Shown piece by piece: positions 1 through 8,100 of a stretch of DNA of 15,705 bases. Every line of letters begins with the position of its first letter. The stretch's first letter is position 1. Made by a program: the position numbers and the translations under genes. The notes under the pieces were generated by a model, which saw only the letters and a program-made list of their open reading frames with translations, was not told the DNA's origin and searched no databases. The stretch comes from DASYSA01 sp036003885 (lineage in GTDB: Bacteria > Acidobacteriota > Blastocatellia > UBA7656), in NCBI GenBank assembly GCA_036003885.1, contig DASYSA010000539.1, positions 1 to 15,705 of the forward strand. Direction: 5' to 3'.

Positions 1-641
1 TTCTGCCTGAGTCTTCGAATATGCACGTCGAGTGTGCGCGAGTCTCCATAATAAGCCAGCCCCCACACTCGATCCAACAGTGCTTCCCGCGTCATAACTC
101 GGCCTTGATTGCGCGCCAACTCCTCGAGCAGCGCGAACTCCTTGCGCGTGAGCCGAACCTCGCGCCCCTGGCACCGCACGCTGAAGGCCGACGGGTCTAT
201 CATCAAAACGCCATCGTCGTAGACCGGACGGCTCGGCTCGACGCCATCCACTCTGCGCAGCACGGCGTTCACCCGAGCCACCAGCTCTCGCATGCTGAAC
301 GGCTTCGTGATGTAGTCGTCGGCGCCCAGATTCAGTCCCAGGACCTTGTCCGACTCGCCGGTTCGCGCAGTGAGTATGAGTATCGGAACACGCGCCGTTG
401 CGGCTTCGGCTCGGAGTCGCCGGCAAATTTCGAACCCGTTCATGTGGGGAAGGTTCAGATCCAGCAATATCAGATTCGGAGGCCGGTCGAGTATGAGGTT
501 GAGCGCGTCTTCGCCACTCGGCGTTACGCGAACTCGGAAGCCTTCACGATCGAGATTGTAACGGATCGAGTCTGCGATATCCTCGTCGTCTTCGACGATG
601 ACAATGCTTCGAGAATGCAACTGTTCACTGTTTACTGCCAT
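1..641 (-). CDS. phoB: PhoB-type (OmpR family) response regulator, C-terminus cut by window edge
   Basis: This is a two-component transcription factor, probably the phosphate-starvation regulator. 213 residues are visible and the last roughly 15-20 are outside the window. Residues 12-130 form a receiver domain: acidic pair D18-D19, phospho-acceptor D61 in LLDLNLP, switch T91 and K113 in ITKPF. Residues 140-213 are most of an OmpR/PhoB winged helix (LTRKEFALLEEL, RTLDVHIRRLR). The ATG at 641-639 lies inside the end of phoU, so the two genes overlap by 10 bases, which suggests translational coupling. The PhoU neighbour and the Pho-box-like repeats upstream favour PhoB over other OmpR-family members. 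A sensor kinase (phoR) would be expected next, beyond position 1, but cannot be seen. Family assignment is firm; the phoB identity is inferred from context. Confidence 0.9.
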   Translation of the reverse strand, partial: MAVNSEQLHSRSIVIVEDDEDIADSIRYNLDREGFRVRVTPSGEDALNLILDRPPNLILLDLNLPHMNGFEICRRLRAEAATARVPILILTARTGESDKVLGLNLGADDYITKPFSMRELVARVNAVLRRVDGVEPSRPVYDDGVLMIDPSAFSVRCQGREVRLTRKEFALLEELARNQGRVMTREALLDRVWGLAYYGDSRTLDVHIRRLRQ

Positions 642-1294
642 ATCGTGTGTTTGATGACCTGGCCCCGCGCCATGTAGACAATCTGCTCGCAGATGTTCGT
701 CACATAGTCGGCGATGCGTTCGAGGTGCTTGAGCGTGAACAACCACTCGGCGCCACGCCCAACCGTGGACGAGTCCCTGGTCATCACCTCGATCACCTGA
801 GCGTAGAGCATATCGTAAAGGAGGTCGACTTCATCGTCACGAGCAATTGTGGAACGCGCTCGCTCGGGATCGCCGGATGTAAAAGCATCGAGCCCCTCGA
901 CCAGCATCTCCTGAACGGCCTTTGCCATTCGCGCAACGTCGATATGATTATCGATCTCGGGTTGATCGTTGAGAGAGACCGCGTGCCTGGCTATGTTGAC
1001 GGCGTGGTCGGCTATGCGTTCGACGGTTGGCGCGGTGCGGGCGATCGAAACGACGAAGCGAAGATCGCGTGCCGCCGGCTGCTTCAGCACCAGGATATCA
1101 ACGCACATCGCGTCGATCTCCAGCTCCATCTGATCTATGAGGTCATCCTCGCGAATCACTCGTTGAGCCAGCTCGGAATTGCGTTCAATGAGGGCCTGCG
1201 CCGCCAGGCTTATCGCTTTTTCGGCTGCGCCGCTCATTATCAGCAACCTGTCTCGCAACCGTGTCAGTTCGTCTTCGATCAATCTCCTGTGCAT
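632..1294 (-). CDS. phoU: Phosphate signalling regulator PhoU
   Basis: This 220-residue all-helical protein has the usual PhoU length. It carries the two tandem PhoU repeats, each with the metal-binding E/DxxxD signature: ERIADHAVNIA near residues 92-102 and ERIADYVTNICE near 193-204. PhoU is a cytoplasmic peripheral protein that links the PstSCAB phosphate transporter to the PhoR/PhoB system and represses the Pho regulon when phosphate is plentiful. The ATG at 1294 has a GGAG (1302-1305) seven bases upstream. The gene ends inside the response-regulator start, so the two are probably one transcript. Unusually, no pst genes lie immediately upstream: phoU is the first gene of the unit and is divergent from an unrelated gene. 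Confidence 0.95.
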   Translation of the reverse strand: MHRRLIEDELTRLRDRLLIMSGAAEKAISLAAQALIERNSELAQRVIREDDLIDQMELEIDAMCVDILVLKQPAARDLRFVVSIARTAPTVERIADHAVNIARHAVSLNDQPEIDNHIDVARMAKAVQEMLVEGLDAFTSGDPERARSTIARDDEVDLLYDMLYAQVIEVMTRDSSTVGRGAEWLFTLKHLERIADYVTNICEQIVYMARGQVIKHTIWQ

Positions 1295-1412
1295 GCTTTA
1301 GCTCCGATGAGAGTCTACCACGGGATGGGGCGGAGTAGCCCGGCAGAGGTATGCAAGAGGTTCATGGTCCGCAATCTCCTGAGTCTCGAGTATGTACAGT
1401 TTATCGCCCTAC

Positions 1413-1460
1413 CGTTACAGGTTCGTAACAGCGGTGTTAACAGATTGCTAACTCGCTAAC
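1413..1460 (-). promoter_or_regulatory. Pho-box-like direct repeats upstream of phoU-phoB
   Basis: Read on the minus strand, three units follow each other: CTGTTAAC (1443-1436), CTGTTACG (1431-1424) and CTGTAACG (1420-1413), with starts 12 and 11 bases apart. Two weaker GTTAGC units lie just upstream (1460-1447). PhoB/PhoP sites are direct repeats of CTGTCAT-like or TTAACA-like elements with 11-bp periodicity, so this matches in spacing and core. The site is about 120 bases before phoU and about 100 before the divergent gene, so it could control either. A CATACT at 1394-1389 is a possible -10 for phoU. This is inference from pattern only. Confidence 0.45.
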
Positions 1461-1563
1461 TTATCCCTTCATAGCTTTGCCGCCGATTGAGGTGCGTGAT
1501 AAAAAGGTTCAGCCGAGGCCGCGTCCAAAAGAACGCCCGATCTTTACCCAGGAGAGGAACACG

Positions 1564-2682
1564 ATGACCGACCAATCCGATCCAAACCGAATTGAAGCGC
1601 CGGAGCATCTACCCCTGCTGCGCTCGCTCATTTCCTTTGTGCCCGATCGCCTCATGTCTATCTCAGCCGATCGAGCCGGCGAAAAGCCTTCGCCCGAAAA
1701 ATGGTCCAGCAAGGAAGAGTTGGGCCACCTGATCGATTCGGCCTCGAACAATCATCAGCGAATTGTACGCGCACAGCTCGAGGACTCCCCTGCGATGCCA
1801 GGCTACGACGGGGATGCATGGGTCGAGTTGCACGGCTATCAGAGGCGGGACTGGCAGTCCCTGATCGAATTGTGGCGCTTGGGCAACATCCAGTTGCTTT
1901 CGGCCGCTGAAGCAGCGGGAGCCGCAGCGTGGCGGAGGACGTTGACCGTCGGAGGTTCGGATTTGCTCACGCTTCGCTTTGTGTTCGATGACTACGTCGA
2001 GCATATGCTCAGCCACCTTTCCCACATTGGGCTCGATGCAGCGAAGCTTCCGTCGGAGTCGGACGATCCAGCGACGCTGTATCCTGAGAAGTCGGCCGGG
2101 GCTGATCGCCCCATCAACCAACTGATGCGGCGGCGCTGGAGCCCGCGCGTCTTTGAAGATCGGGAGGTTGAACGAAGCACGATTCTGACGCTTCTCGAGG
2201 CCGCGCGTTGGGCTCCATCCTGCTTTAACGAACAGCCGTGGCGCTATCTGGTGTTTGACGGCTCAGACCGAGAAGCACTTGAACGGGCTCGAGCGTGTTT
2301 GGTGGAAGGCAATGCATGGGCGCTGAAGTCCCCCGTGCTGATGGTCTCGGTTGCTCGAAATAACTTCTCGAAGAATGAGGCGCCGAACCGAACGGCCCAG
2401 CATGATGTCGGGCTTGCGAGCGAGGATCTTGTGCTTCAAGCAGTCGCGTCAGGTCTGGCGGCACATCAGATGGCGGGGTTCGACGTCGAGCGGACCAGAA
2501 CCGAATTTGGGATACCGGGAGACTACACCCCGATCGCGATGATCGCCATCGGCTATCCGTATCGAGGCGATCTGGGAGCATTGCCCGAGAAGGTGAGAGC
2601 CAGGGAACTGGCCGGACGTTCACGAAAACCGATGGGTGAGATTGCGTTCGCCGGGAAATGGGCCGAACCGTATAACCAGTAG
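1564..2682 (+). CDS. DinB-like domain fused to nitroreductase-family domain
   Basis: 372 residues in two parts. Residues about 15-158 look like a DinB/YfiT four-helix bundle, with possible metal-ligand histidines in EELGHLIDSASNNHQ (H55, H64) and YVEHMLSHLSHI (H147, H151, H154). Residues about 180-372 are a nitroreductase-family flavoprotein. RRRWSPRVF at 189-197 and APSCFNEQPWRY at 217-228 are typical FMN-contact segments; the family hallmarks GLAAHQMAGFD (297-306) and AIGYP (328-332) follow. Such enzymes reduce nitro, quinone or other substrates with NAD(P)H; the substrate here is unknown. The start at 1564 is chosen because AGGAGAGG (1551-1558) precedes it; an upstream TTG at 1477 would add 29 unlikely residues. 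It is a single-gene unit divergent from phoU and convergent with the next gene. The fusion is continuous, with no stop or frameshift at the junction. Confidence 0.88.
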   Translation: MTDQSDPNRIEAPEHLPLLRSLISFVPDRLMSISADRAGEKPSPEKWSSKEELGHLIDSASNNHQRIVRAQLEDSPAMPGYDGDAWVELHGYQRRDWQSLIELWRLGNIQLLSAAEAAGAAAWRRTLTVGGSDLLTLRFVFDDYVEHMLSHLSHIGLDAAKLPSESDDPATLYPEKSAGADRPINQLMRRRWSPRVFEDREVERSTILTLLEAARWAPSCFNEQPWRYLVFDGSDREALERARACLVEGNAWALKSPVLMVSVARNNFSKNEAPNRTAQHDVGLASEDLVLQAVASGLAAHQMAGFDVERTRTEFGIPGDYTPIAMIAIGYPYRGDLGALPEKVRARELAGRSRKPMGEIAFAGKWAEPYNQ

Positions 2683-2739
2683 AGGTGGAATACCGTCGTT
2701 TCGCGCTTCGCGTTTTGACACGAGTTTTGCGGGACCTGT

Positions 2740-3711
2740 TCAGTATTTCGTCTGGAACCTGGCCCAGGGCTTTTTGAGGTAGCCCAGCGGTGGAGAAGCG
2801 CCGAGAAACTCCAGCCCTATTACCTGCTGGTCGCGGTCAGCCGGCTGCACCCGCCGTACGATCGCGTAGACCTGATACGTGGGATCCGTGTAACCATGCC
2901 GGCGAAGTTTCGTCGGCATCGGAATCGTCAGATGCACGACTGCCCCTTCCGGCATCTCTTTGGACACCTGAAGAGCGACGCCCCCGATGCTGACATCGAG
3001 CGTATGCGCGACTTCGGTCCATTTGCCATGCGACTGGTCGTACCCGGTAACGTAGGTTGGTATTGAGAGTTTCAGCCTTTGATACCTGCGCTTGTCGCCG
3101 TCCTTGGAGTCATCCGCGCGCCGTGTAAACAACGATCGATTCGTGGAGTACTTTATTTCTATAGTCTCCCTGGCTTCGTTTTCAGCTGACGGCTTCGAGT
3201 AGGAGGTCGAATGCTGAGTTACAACAGGTTGTGTTACTGGAGCATGTGTTACTACAGGCGCGGGCCTGTGGACAGCGATTGGCAGTGGTGCCGGTTGATT
3301 CTGTAGAACCGGCTGACTGGAAGGCGGCCGAACGGGAGGCGTAACGCTGGGTCTCTTCTCGGGCACTTTGCCAAAATCGAACGGAATGGGAACTGGCGCC
3401 CGGTGAATCAGAGAGTTGTCATACTCTACCCGCGACCCGAAGTTGTTCAGCACGATATAGGCATTGACAACCTTATCAACTGCCTTTCTGATGCGAGCTG
3501 CCATGTGTGCCGGGAGCGACGAATGCCTCGAGTCCAGTGGATTGAGAAGAGCCATCGTTCGCCGGTGAGCCACACCAATATCGTGGCCGGTTGCAGTTCG
3601 CTCGATTCCGAGGACCTGATAATGCGTTGGCGAGTGCTCTGCCCGTTCCAGGACTCTATCGAGTTCAAGAAAATGCAGCGTCAGCTCTTCACCGGTAGGT
3701 TCGTGATCCAT
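2740..3711 (-). CDS. Degenerate J-like domain + Pro-rich linker + PilZ domain protein
   Basis: 323 residues in three parts. Residues 29-101 resemble a DnaJ J-domain: HYQVLGIERTAT at the start and a helix ending VVNAYIVLNNFGSRVEYDN. The HPD tripeptide that stimulates Hsp70 is missing; the equivalent loop reads LLNPLDS near 55-61. Residues 105-180 are a Pro/Val/Gln-rich disordered linker. Residues 207-305 are a PilZ domain with both c-di-GMP motifs, RxxxR (R208, R212) and DxSxxG (D239, S241, G244). There is no signal peptide or membrane segment, so it is probably cytoplasmic. A role as a c-di-GMP-responsive adaptor for motility, surface or envelope processes is inference. The ATG at 3711 is supported by GGAAGGAAG (3725-3717) on the minus strand. 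It lies 283 bases downstream of the methyltransferase gene and has its own candidate promoter, so it is probably separately transcribed. Confidence 0.82.
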   Translation of the reverse strand: MDHEPTGEELTLHFLELDRVLERAEHSPTHYQVLGIERTATGHDIGVAHRRTMALLNPLDSRHSSLPAHMAARIRKAVDKVVNAYIVLNNFGSRVEYDNSLIHRAPVPIPFDFGKVPEKRPSVTPPVRPPSSQPVLQNQPAPLPIAVHRPAPVVTHAPVTQPVVTQHSTSYSKPSAENEARETIEIKYSTNRSLFTRRADDSKDGDKRRYQRLKLSIPTYVTGYDQSHGKWTEVAHTLDVSIGGVALQVSKEMPEGAVVHLTIPMPTKLRRHGYTDPTYQVYAIVRRVQPADRDQQVIGLEFLGASPPLGYLKKPWARFQTKY

Positions 3712-3994
3712 AGTTACTTCCTTCCGGATCCACTCCTGGATTCTTGTGACAGTATGGACCCGTTAGGGCAGCTGTCAACGGTATTGTTTACTGCACGATA
3801 GGGCGAAAGACCACAGGTGTTTTGTGGGTGCTACCCGAACGGGTCTCCAAAAGTGCGCTTTTTGCAGGATTCCGGCTCAGCTCGTGAATTATGGTTCCTG
3901 AAGTTTTCTTTGAGCCAGGATCGCGAGGGCGCGATAATCGCATCACCGGGATGGCGTTTCGCGTTTTAGGCTTTGCGTTGTCGTTCGACCACTC
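3712..3994. other. Intergenic region between J-like/PilZ gene and methyltransferase gene
   Basis: The 283 bases hold the candidate promoter at 3751-3778 and one weak 51-codon minus-strand ORF (3788-3943) without a ribosome binding site. I see no clear terminator for the methyltransferase gene. Short GTTTCGCGTTTT-like strings occur at 3955-3966, echoing 2699-2716 in the preceding intergenic gap. Confidence 0.5.
3751..3778 (-). promoter_or_regulatory. Candidate sigma-70-type promoter for the J-like/PilZ gene
   Basis: On the minus strand a perfect -35 TTGACA (3778-3773) is followed after 16 bases by CATACT (3756-3751), which matches four of six -10 positions. The -10 ends 40 bases before the ATG at 3711, leaving a short leader that contains the ribosome binding site. 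Predicted by eye only. Confidence 0.4.
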
Positions 3995-5107
<1,113 letters not shown>

Positions 5108-5116
5108 CTCATTCAA

Positions 5117-6430
5117 TTAAGGAGCAATGCTGGAATGCTTCTGGCCGGTGCACTCCTCGATCAGAAGTGACATTTGCCCGGCGACTTCAGAGGGAAAGCA
5201 GACGCGGTTGATGCCGTATCCGCGCATCCCCCGCACGACTTCAGAGATCTCACTGATCTCGCGTATTGGAGAACCTGCAGCTCCTGTCTCGATGTAGATC
5301 TGACTCCGGGGATCGATCGAGGCGGGTGCATAGTATCCGTAGTATGGGATGTCGGACGCGCGGTCCCACGCGAGGTAGTATTCAGGGTCGAAGCCGGCGC
5401 GCGCGACAACCTCTTCAGCTCGCCCCCAGAACTCGTCGGAGATATCTTCGGCGAAATCGAGATCCACAGCTTTGAAGAGCCTTCTGCGCACGAATCGGGC
5501 GGCCAGGTCCGAGAGTATAGAGTCGGCGTCGTGAGACCATTGCTTGAGGTGGAATGTCACATCGATGTCATCGAGTTGCGAGTACTCTACGGCCGTGACG
5601 GGCTCGTTCATCAACATCTTCTCGAGAACAGAGCCCCGCATACGAAACTCCAGTGCGTCGCGCTGAATGAGCTCCCGCGCGCGATTGAGCGTTGAAACCA
5701 GCACGGCTTCGGCAGACCGCAAGGTTCGGTGGAAGTAGACTTGCCTGAACATGTAGTAACGCGCCTGAAGGTAGGCTTCGACCGCGTACAGCCCTTTCGA
5801 CTCGACATAGACGCGATCAGCCTTCTCATCCACCTTGAGCGCGTGGAGCACCCATTCCAGATCGTAAATTCCGTATTTGGCGCCTGTCATGAGGCTGTCG
5901 CGAAGCAGATAGTCCATACGGTCGCAATCGAGTTGCGAAGAGATGAGCTGCGATACGAAGGCAGGAACGTAGGTGTGATTGTATAGCCCGGCTATCTTGT
6001 CGGGAAGCTGGGGGTCGAATCGGCGAAGGGTCTGGTTCACCTCAGTCTCAGGGTCCTGGACGATTGCCCGGCTCCAGTCCTCGTGATGAAACCGAAAGAC
6101 ACTCTCTATAACGTGAGAGAAGGGCCCGTGCCCCACGTCGTGCAGCAGCGCTCCCGCGCGCCCGACCACTCGGGCTTCGTCGGTGACTCTATGATGGGAG
6201 GAGAGCAGATCAAGGGCGCGAGTCATCAGGTGCATAACACCCAGCGAATGGGCGAAGCGGCTGTGCTCGGCGCCCTGGTAGGTGAACATCGCGAGCCCGA
6301 GTTGCTTGATGCGACGAAGCCTCTGAAACTCAGGGGTGTCTATCAACTCGATGATCAGCGCATCTTCAGGCACCGAATCATCGAGCGAGATCATGTTATG
6401 CAGCGGGTCTCTGTAATTTCGTTGAGGCAC
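5117..6430 (-). CDS. HD-domain phosphohydrolase (SAMHD1/dGTPase-like, COG1078 type)
   Basis: 437 residues. The N-terminus RDPLHNMISL and then TPEFQRLRRIKQLG is the classic opening of COG1078 HD hydrolases such as Bacillus YwfO and of SAMHD1. The metal ligands of the HD site are present: H61 in RFAHSLG, H97-D98 in LLHDVGHGPFSH and a distal D173 in DCDRMDYLLRD. Members hydrolyse dNTPs to deoxynucleosides and triphosphate, or related nucleotides; the substrate here is not predictable. The protein is soluble and cytoplasmic. The start is a GTG at 6430, preceded by AAAGGA on the minus strand. An in-frame TGA two codons upstream rules out a longer protein. It is the first large gene of a two-gene unit with the methyltransferase, whose reading frame starts at the very next base after this stop codon. 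Confidence 0.9.
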   Translation of the reverse strand: MPQRNYRDPLHNMISLDDSVPEDALIIELIDTPEFQRLRRIKQLGLAMFTYQGAEHSRFAHSLGVMHLMTRALDLLSSHHRVTDEARVVGRAGALLHDVGHGPFSHVIESVFRFHHEDWSRAIVQDPETEVNQTLRRFDPQLPDKIAGLYNHTYVPAFVSQLISSQLDCDRMDYLLRDSLMTGAKYGIYDLEWVLHALKVDEKADRVYVESKGLYAVEAYLQARYYMFRQVYFHRTLRSAEAVLVSTLNRARELIQRDALEFRMRGSVLEKMLMNEPVTAVEYSQLDDIDVTFHLKQWSHDADSILSDLAARFVRRRLFKAVDLDFAEDISDEFWGRAEEVVARAGFDPEYYLAWDRASDIPYYGYYAPASIDPRSQIYIETGAAGSPIREISEISEVVRGMRGYGINRVCFPSEVAGQMSLLIEECTGQKHSSIAP

Positions 6431-6433
6431 CTT

Positions 6434-6574
6434 TCATCCTTTGGAAAACCGCGCGATCCATCGCACCACTGTCACTGCCAATATCGCATCGTCGATATTA
6501 TCATGGCCTCCGAGCAGATTCATCAATGCAAGCAGTACGTCTGCGGTGAACGGGTGCAATTTGAAGTCGGACAA
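6434..6574 (-). CDS. Possible small protein (46 aa) upstream of the HD hydrolase
   Basis: A short open frame runs from a TTG at 6574, or from an ATG at 6523 (29 residues), to a TGA at 6436-6434. The TGA lies two codons before the HD gene's GTG and in the same frame. The predicted sequence is hydrophobic and balanced (ADVLLALMNLLGGHDNIDD, then VTVVRWIARFSKG), unlike a random frame. The evidence against it is a non-ATG start and only an AGGAG about 18 bases upstream. It could be a small regulatory or leader peptide coupled to the HD gene, a degraded gene end, or chance. I recognise no family. Confidence 0.3.
   Translation of the reverse strand: MSDFKLHPFTADVLLALMNLLGGHDNIDDAILAVTVVRWIARFSKG
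6497..6526 (-). promoter_or_regulatory. Candidate promoter for the HD hydrolase-methyltransferase unit
   Basis: On the minus strand TTGATG (6526-6521) is followed after 18 bases by GATAAT (6502-6497), which matches five of six -10 positions. It would give a leader of roughly 60 bases before the GTG at 6430. It lies inside the possible small ORF, so at most one of the two interpretations is likely to be fully right. Confidence 0.35.
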
Positions 6575-6629
6575 GCTGTGAGGTTATGCTGTTGACTCCT
6601 TCGCTCCCCCTGGCTCGCAGATGGCCCAT

Positions 6630-6662
6630 CTCATTAACACTATGAAGTGGGGTGTTAATGAG
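6630..6662. repeat. Perfect 11-bp inverted repeat (hairpin or operator)
   Basis: CTCATTAACAC (6630-6640) pairs with GTGTTAATGAG (6652-6662) across an 11-base loop. It lies 75 bases beyond the stop of the minus-strand glycosyltransferase gene. On the minus strand the T-run comes before the hairpin and not after it, so it is not a textbook Rho-independent terminator. The AT-rich arms could equally be a dimeric repressor site. Confidence 0.6.
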
Positions 6663-6736
6663 AAAAAACCTTGCCGCGCCCTTGAGTCGCACTTTTGATT
6701 GCATTCGCGGTGAGCAGTCTCGAAACAGAAGTGCCT

Positions 6737-8086
6737 TCACGCATAACCCTGCCCAAATTCGGATTGCTCGCGTTCCCGAAACTCGTGATAGATCTCATAG
6801 CTCCAGAAACCGAAGATCGCGACGTTAGCCGCCGCATTGATCAGCCGAGCCGCTTCGATCAAACGGCTCGCCGGTTCGCCTGTCACTTCCGGGCTGTGGA
6901 GCAACATGTTCGCCAGAATTGTAGCCGACAACACGCCGAAGATCACCCGTTGGCGCCGCAGCATGAGGCCGGACAGCAGAAGTAGCGGCAACACCTGCAT
7001 CGCGTGATTCTCATGCATCCTCACTCCGAACGTGAAGAACATCAACCCTATGAAGGCGAAGTGCTCGGCCCGAATGTGCTCGCGTGCTTTTCGGATTATG
7101 CCCGCTGTTACACCGGCATACAGAAGCGCGATGATCGACATCGCCAGCGCGAAATAACTAATTCCCCAGAATACGACTGCGCTGTCTTTCAGTCTTCCCG
7201 GGTCTTCGCCGCCAAGCGACACAACCAACCACCAGAAGTTATGAGCGTTCGCAGACACGTATGGGTTTACCCTGGACATCACGCTCAACATATTCAGAAT
7301 CGACCGGCTGTCCTGGAGCAGCATAGGCAACAGGACCAGCAACGCAGTCCCTGCAGAAGCGACCGCCGCCGTCACCACCTGTTTCAAGGGGTTGCTGATC
7401 AGCACGAGCAGCAGCGCTATAGGCACAAAGACGGCCGGCTGCGGCTTTGAAAGAAGGGCCAGCGCCAACATGGGAACCGCAGCGACAGGCCTCCCCTCAA
7501 TCAAGAAGATCAATGCCAGGGCTAGAAACGTGCAATGAATCGAGTCGGGCTGCGCCCACAATGAGCCACCGTACAGCACTGCTGGATTCAAGGCGTAAAG
7601 AGCGGCACAGACCAGAGCCACCCGGTCGCCTTGCCGACCGCGCACGAAAATGAAAATGACAACGGTCAGCAGAAGTTCAAACACAAACAGCGGGACCTTT
7701 ATCAGATAGTTCAGCGCGAGCGAATCGAAGGGCAGCTCACGCCAGAAGGTGTGATCGTAGAAGGTCGAGTCGAAGAACCGCTGATACACATGCCCCATGA
7801 GATCGTAAGAGTAGATCTGTATCGGCGGATACGGCAGCGGCACCCCTCGCAGTCCGCCCTCATTCTTGACACCACGATAGTCGGCGGACGGTTCGTAGTA
7901 GCGGGCGATGCCGTACTTCATTGCCTTGTGCGCCGTGCTGATGTAGTCCTGGCGATCGAAAGTGTTCATCAGGATCGGCGCGAGGGCGAGGCGCACGCCG
8001 AGAGACACCACGAGCAAAATGGCGAGTTGCGCCCACGGACTGAGAGATCGTCGGGGAGCGCCGTCTTCCGTGTTCTGAGTCTGCAT
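6737..8086 (-). CDS. GT-C glycosyltransferase, multi-pass membrane protein (copy 1 of tandem pair)
   Basis: 449 residues with about 10-12 predicted membrane helices from residue 19 to 430. The layout resembles bacterial Gpi18/PIG-M-type mannosyltransferase relatives (COG5542). The first periplasmic loop carries acidic residues (D44, D47) after SLGVRLALAP. Further landmarks are LPYPP (84-88), LWAQPDS (176-182), SKPQP (213-217), HNFWW (282-286) and RMHENH (356-361). GT-C enzymes use polyprenyl-phosphate sugars at the outer face of the inner membrane. Donor and acceptor are unknown. The start at 8086 is preferred: 14 bases after the stop of the paralogue upstream and aligned with it. An in-frame start at 8173 would overlap that gene by 73 bases. 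Probably co-transcribed with the paralogue. Confidence 0.85.
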   Translation of the reverse strand: MQTQNTEDGAPRRSLSPWAQLAILLVVSLGVRLALAPILMNTFDRQDYISTAHKAMKYGIARYYEPSADYRGVKNEGGLRGVPLPYPPIQIYSYDLMGHVYQRFFDSTFYDHTFWRELPFDSLALNYLIKVPLFVFELLLTVVIFIFVRGRQGDRVALVCAALYALNPAVLYGGSLWAQPDSIHCTFLALALIFLIEGRPVAAVPMLALALLSKPQPAVFVPIALLLVLISNPLKQVVTAAVASAGTALLVLLPMLLQDSRSILNMLSVMSRVNPYVSANAHNFWWLVVSLGGEDPGRLKDSAVVFWGISYFALAMSIIALLYAGVTAGIIRKAREHIRAEHFAFIGLMFFTFGVRMHENHAMQVLPLLLLSGLMLRRQRVIFGVLSATILANMLLHSPEVTGEPASRLIEAARLINAAANVAIFGFWSYEIYHEFREREQSEFGQGYA

Positions 8087-8100
8087 CCGAGTGCTCGTCT

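Larger units (their letters stand above)
6431..6736. other. Intergenic region between HD hydrolase gene and glycosyltransferase gene
   Basis: These 306 bases contain the possible small ORF, the candidate promoter and an 11-bp inverted repeat at 6630-6662. Nothing else is recognisable. No RNA gene was seen. Confidence 0.5.

Noticed and set aside
647..1459. 270-codon plus-strand open frame opposite phoU
   Set aside because: It lies antisense to a certain phoU gene, has no recognisable domain or good ribosome binding site, and is explained by the codon bias of the real gene.
2700..2716. CGCG-CTT-CGCG followed by TTTT as a terminator for the DinB-nitroreductase gene
   Set aside because: A four-bp stem is too short for a convincing Rho-independent terminator. 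Its position between convergent genes is suggestive only.
3788..3943. 51-codon minus-strand ORF between the methyltransferase and J-like/PilZ genes
   Set aside because: It has no ribosome binding site and a basic, uneven composition, and it overlaps no conserved signal. It is probably chance.
6658..6825. 55-codon plus-strand ORF beginning at the inverted repeat
   Set aside because: It runs antisense into the glycosyltransferase gene and its Arg/Ser-rich translation looks like a shadow.
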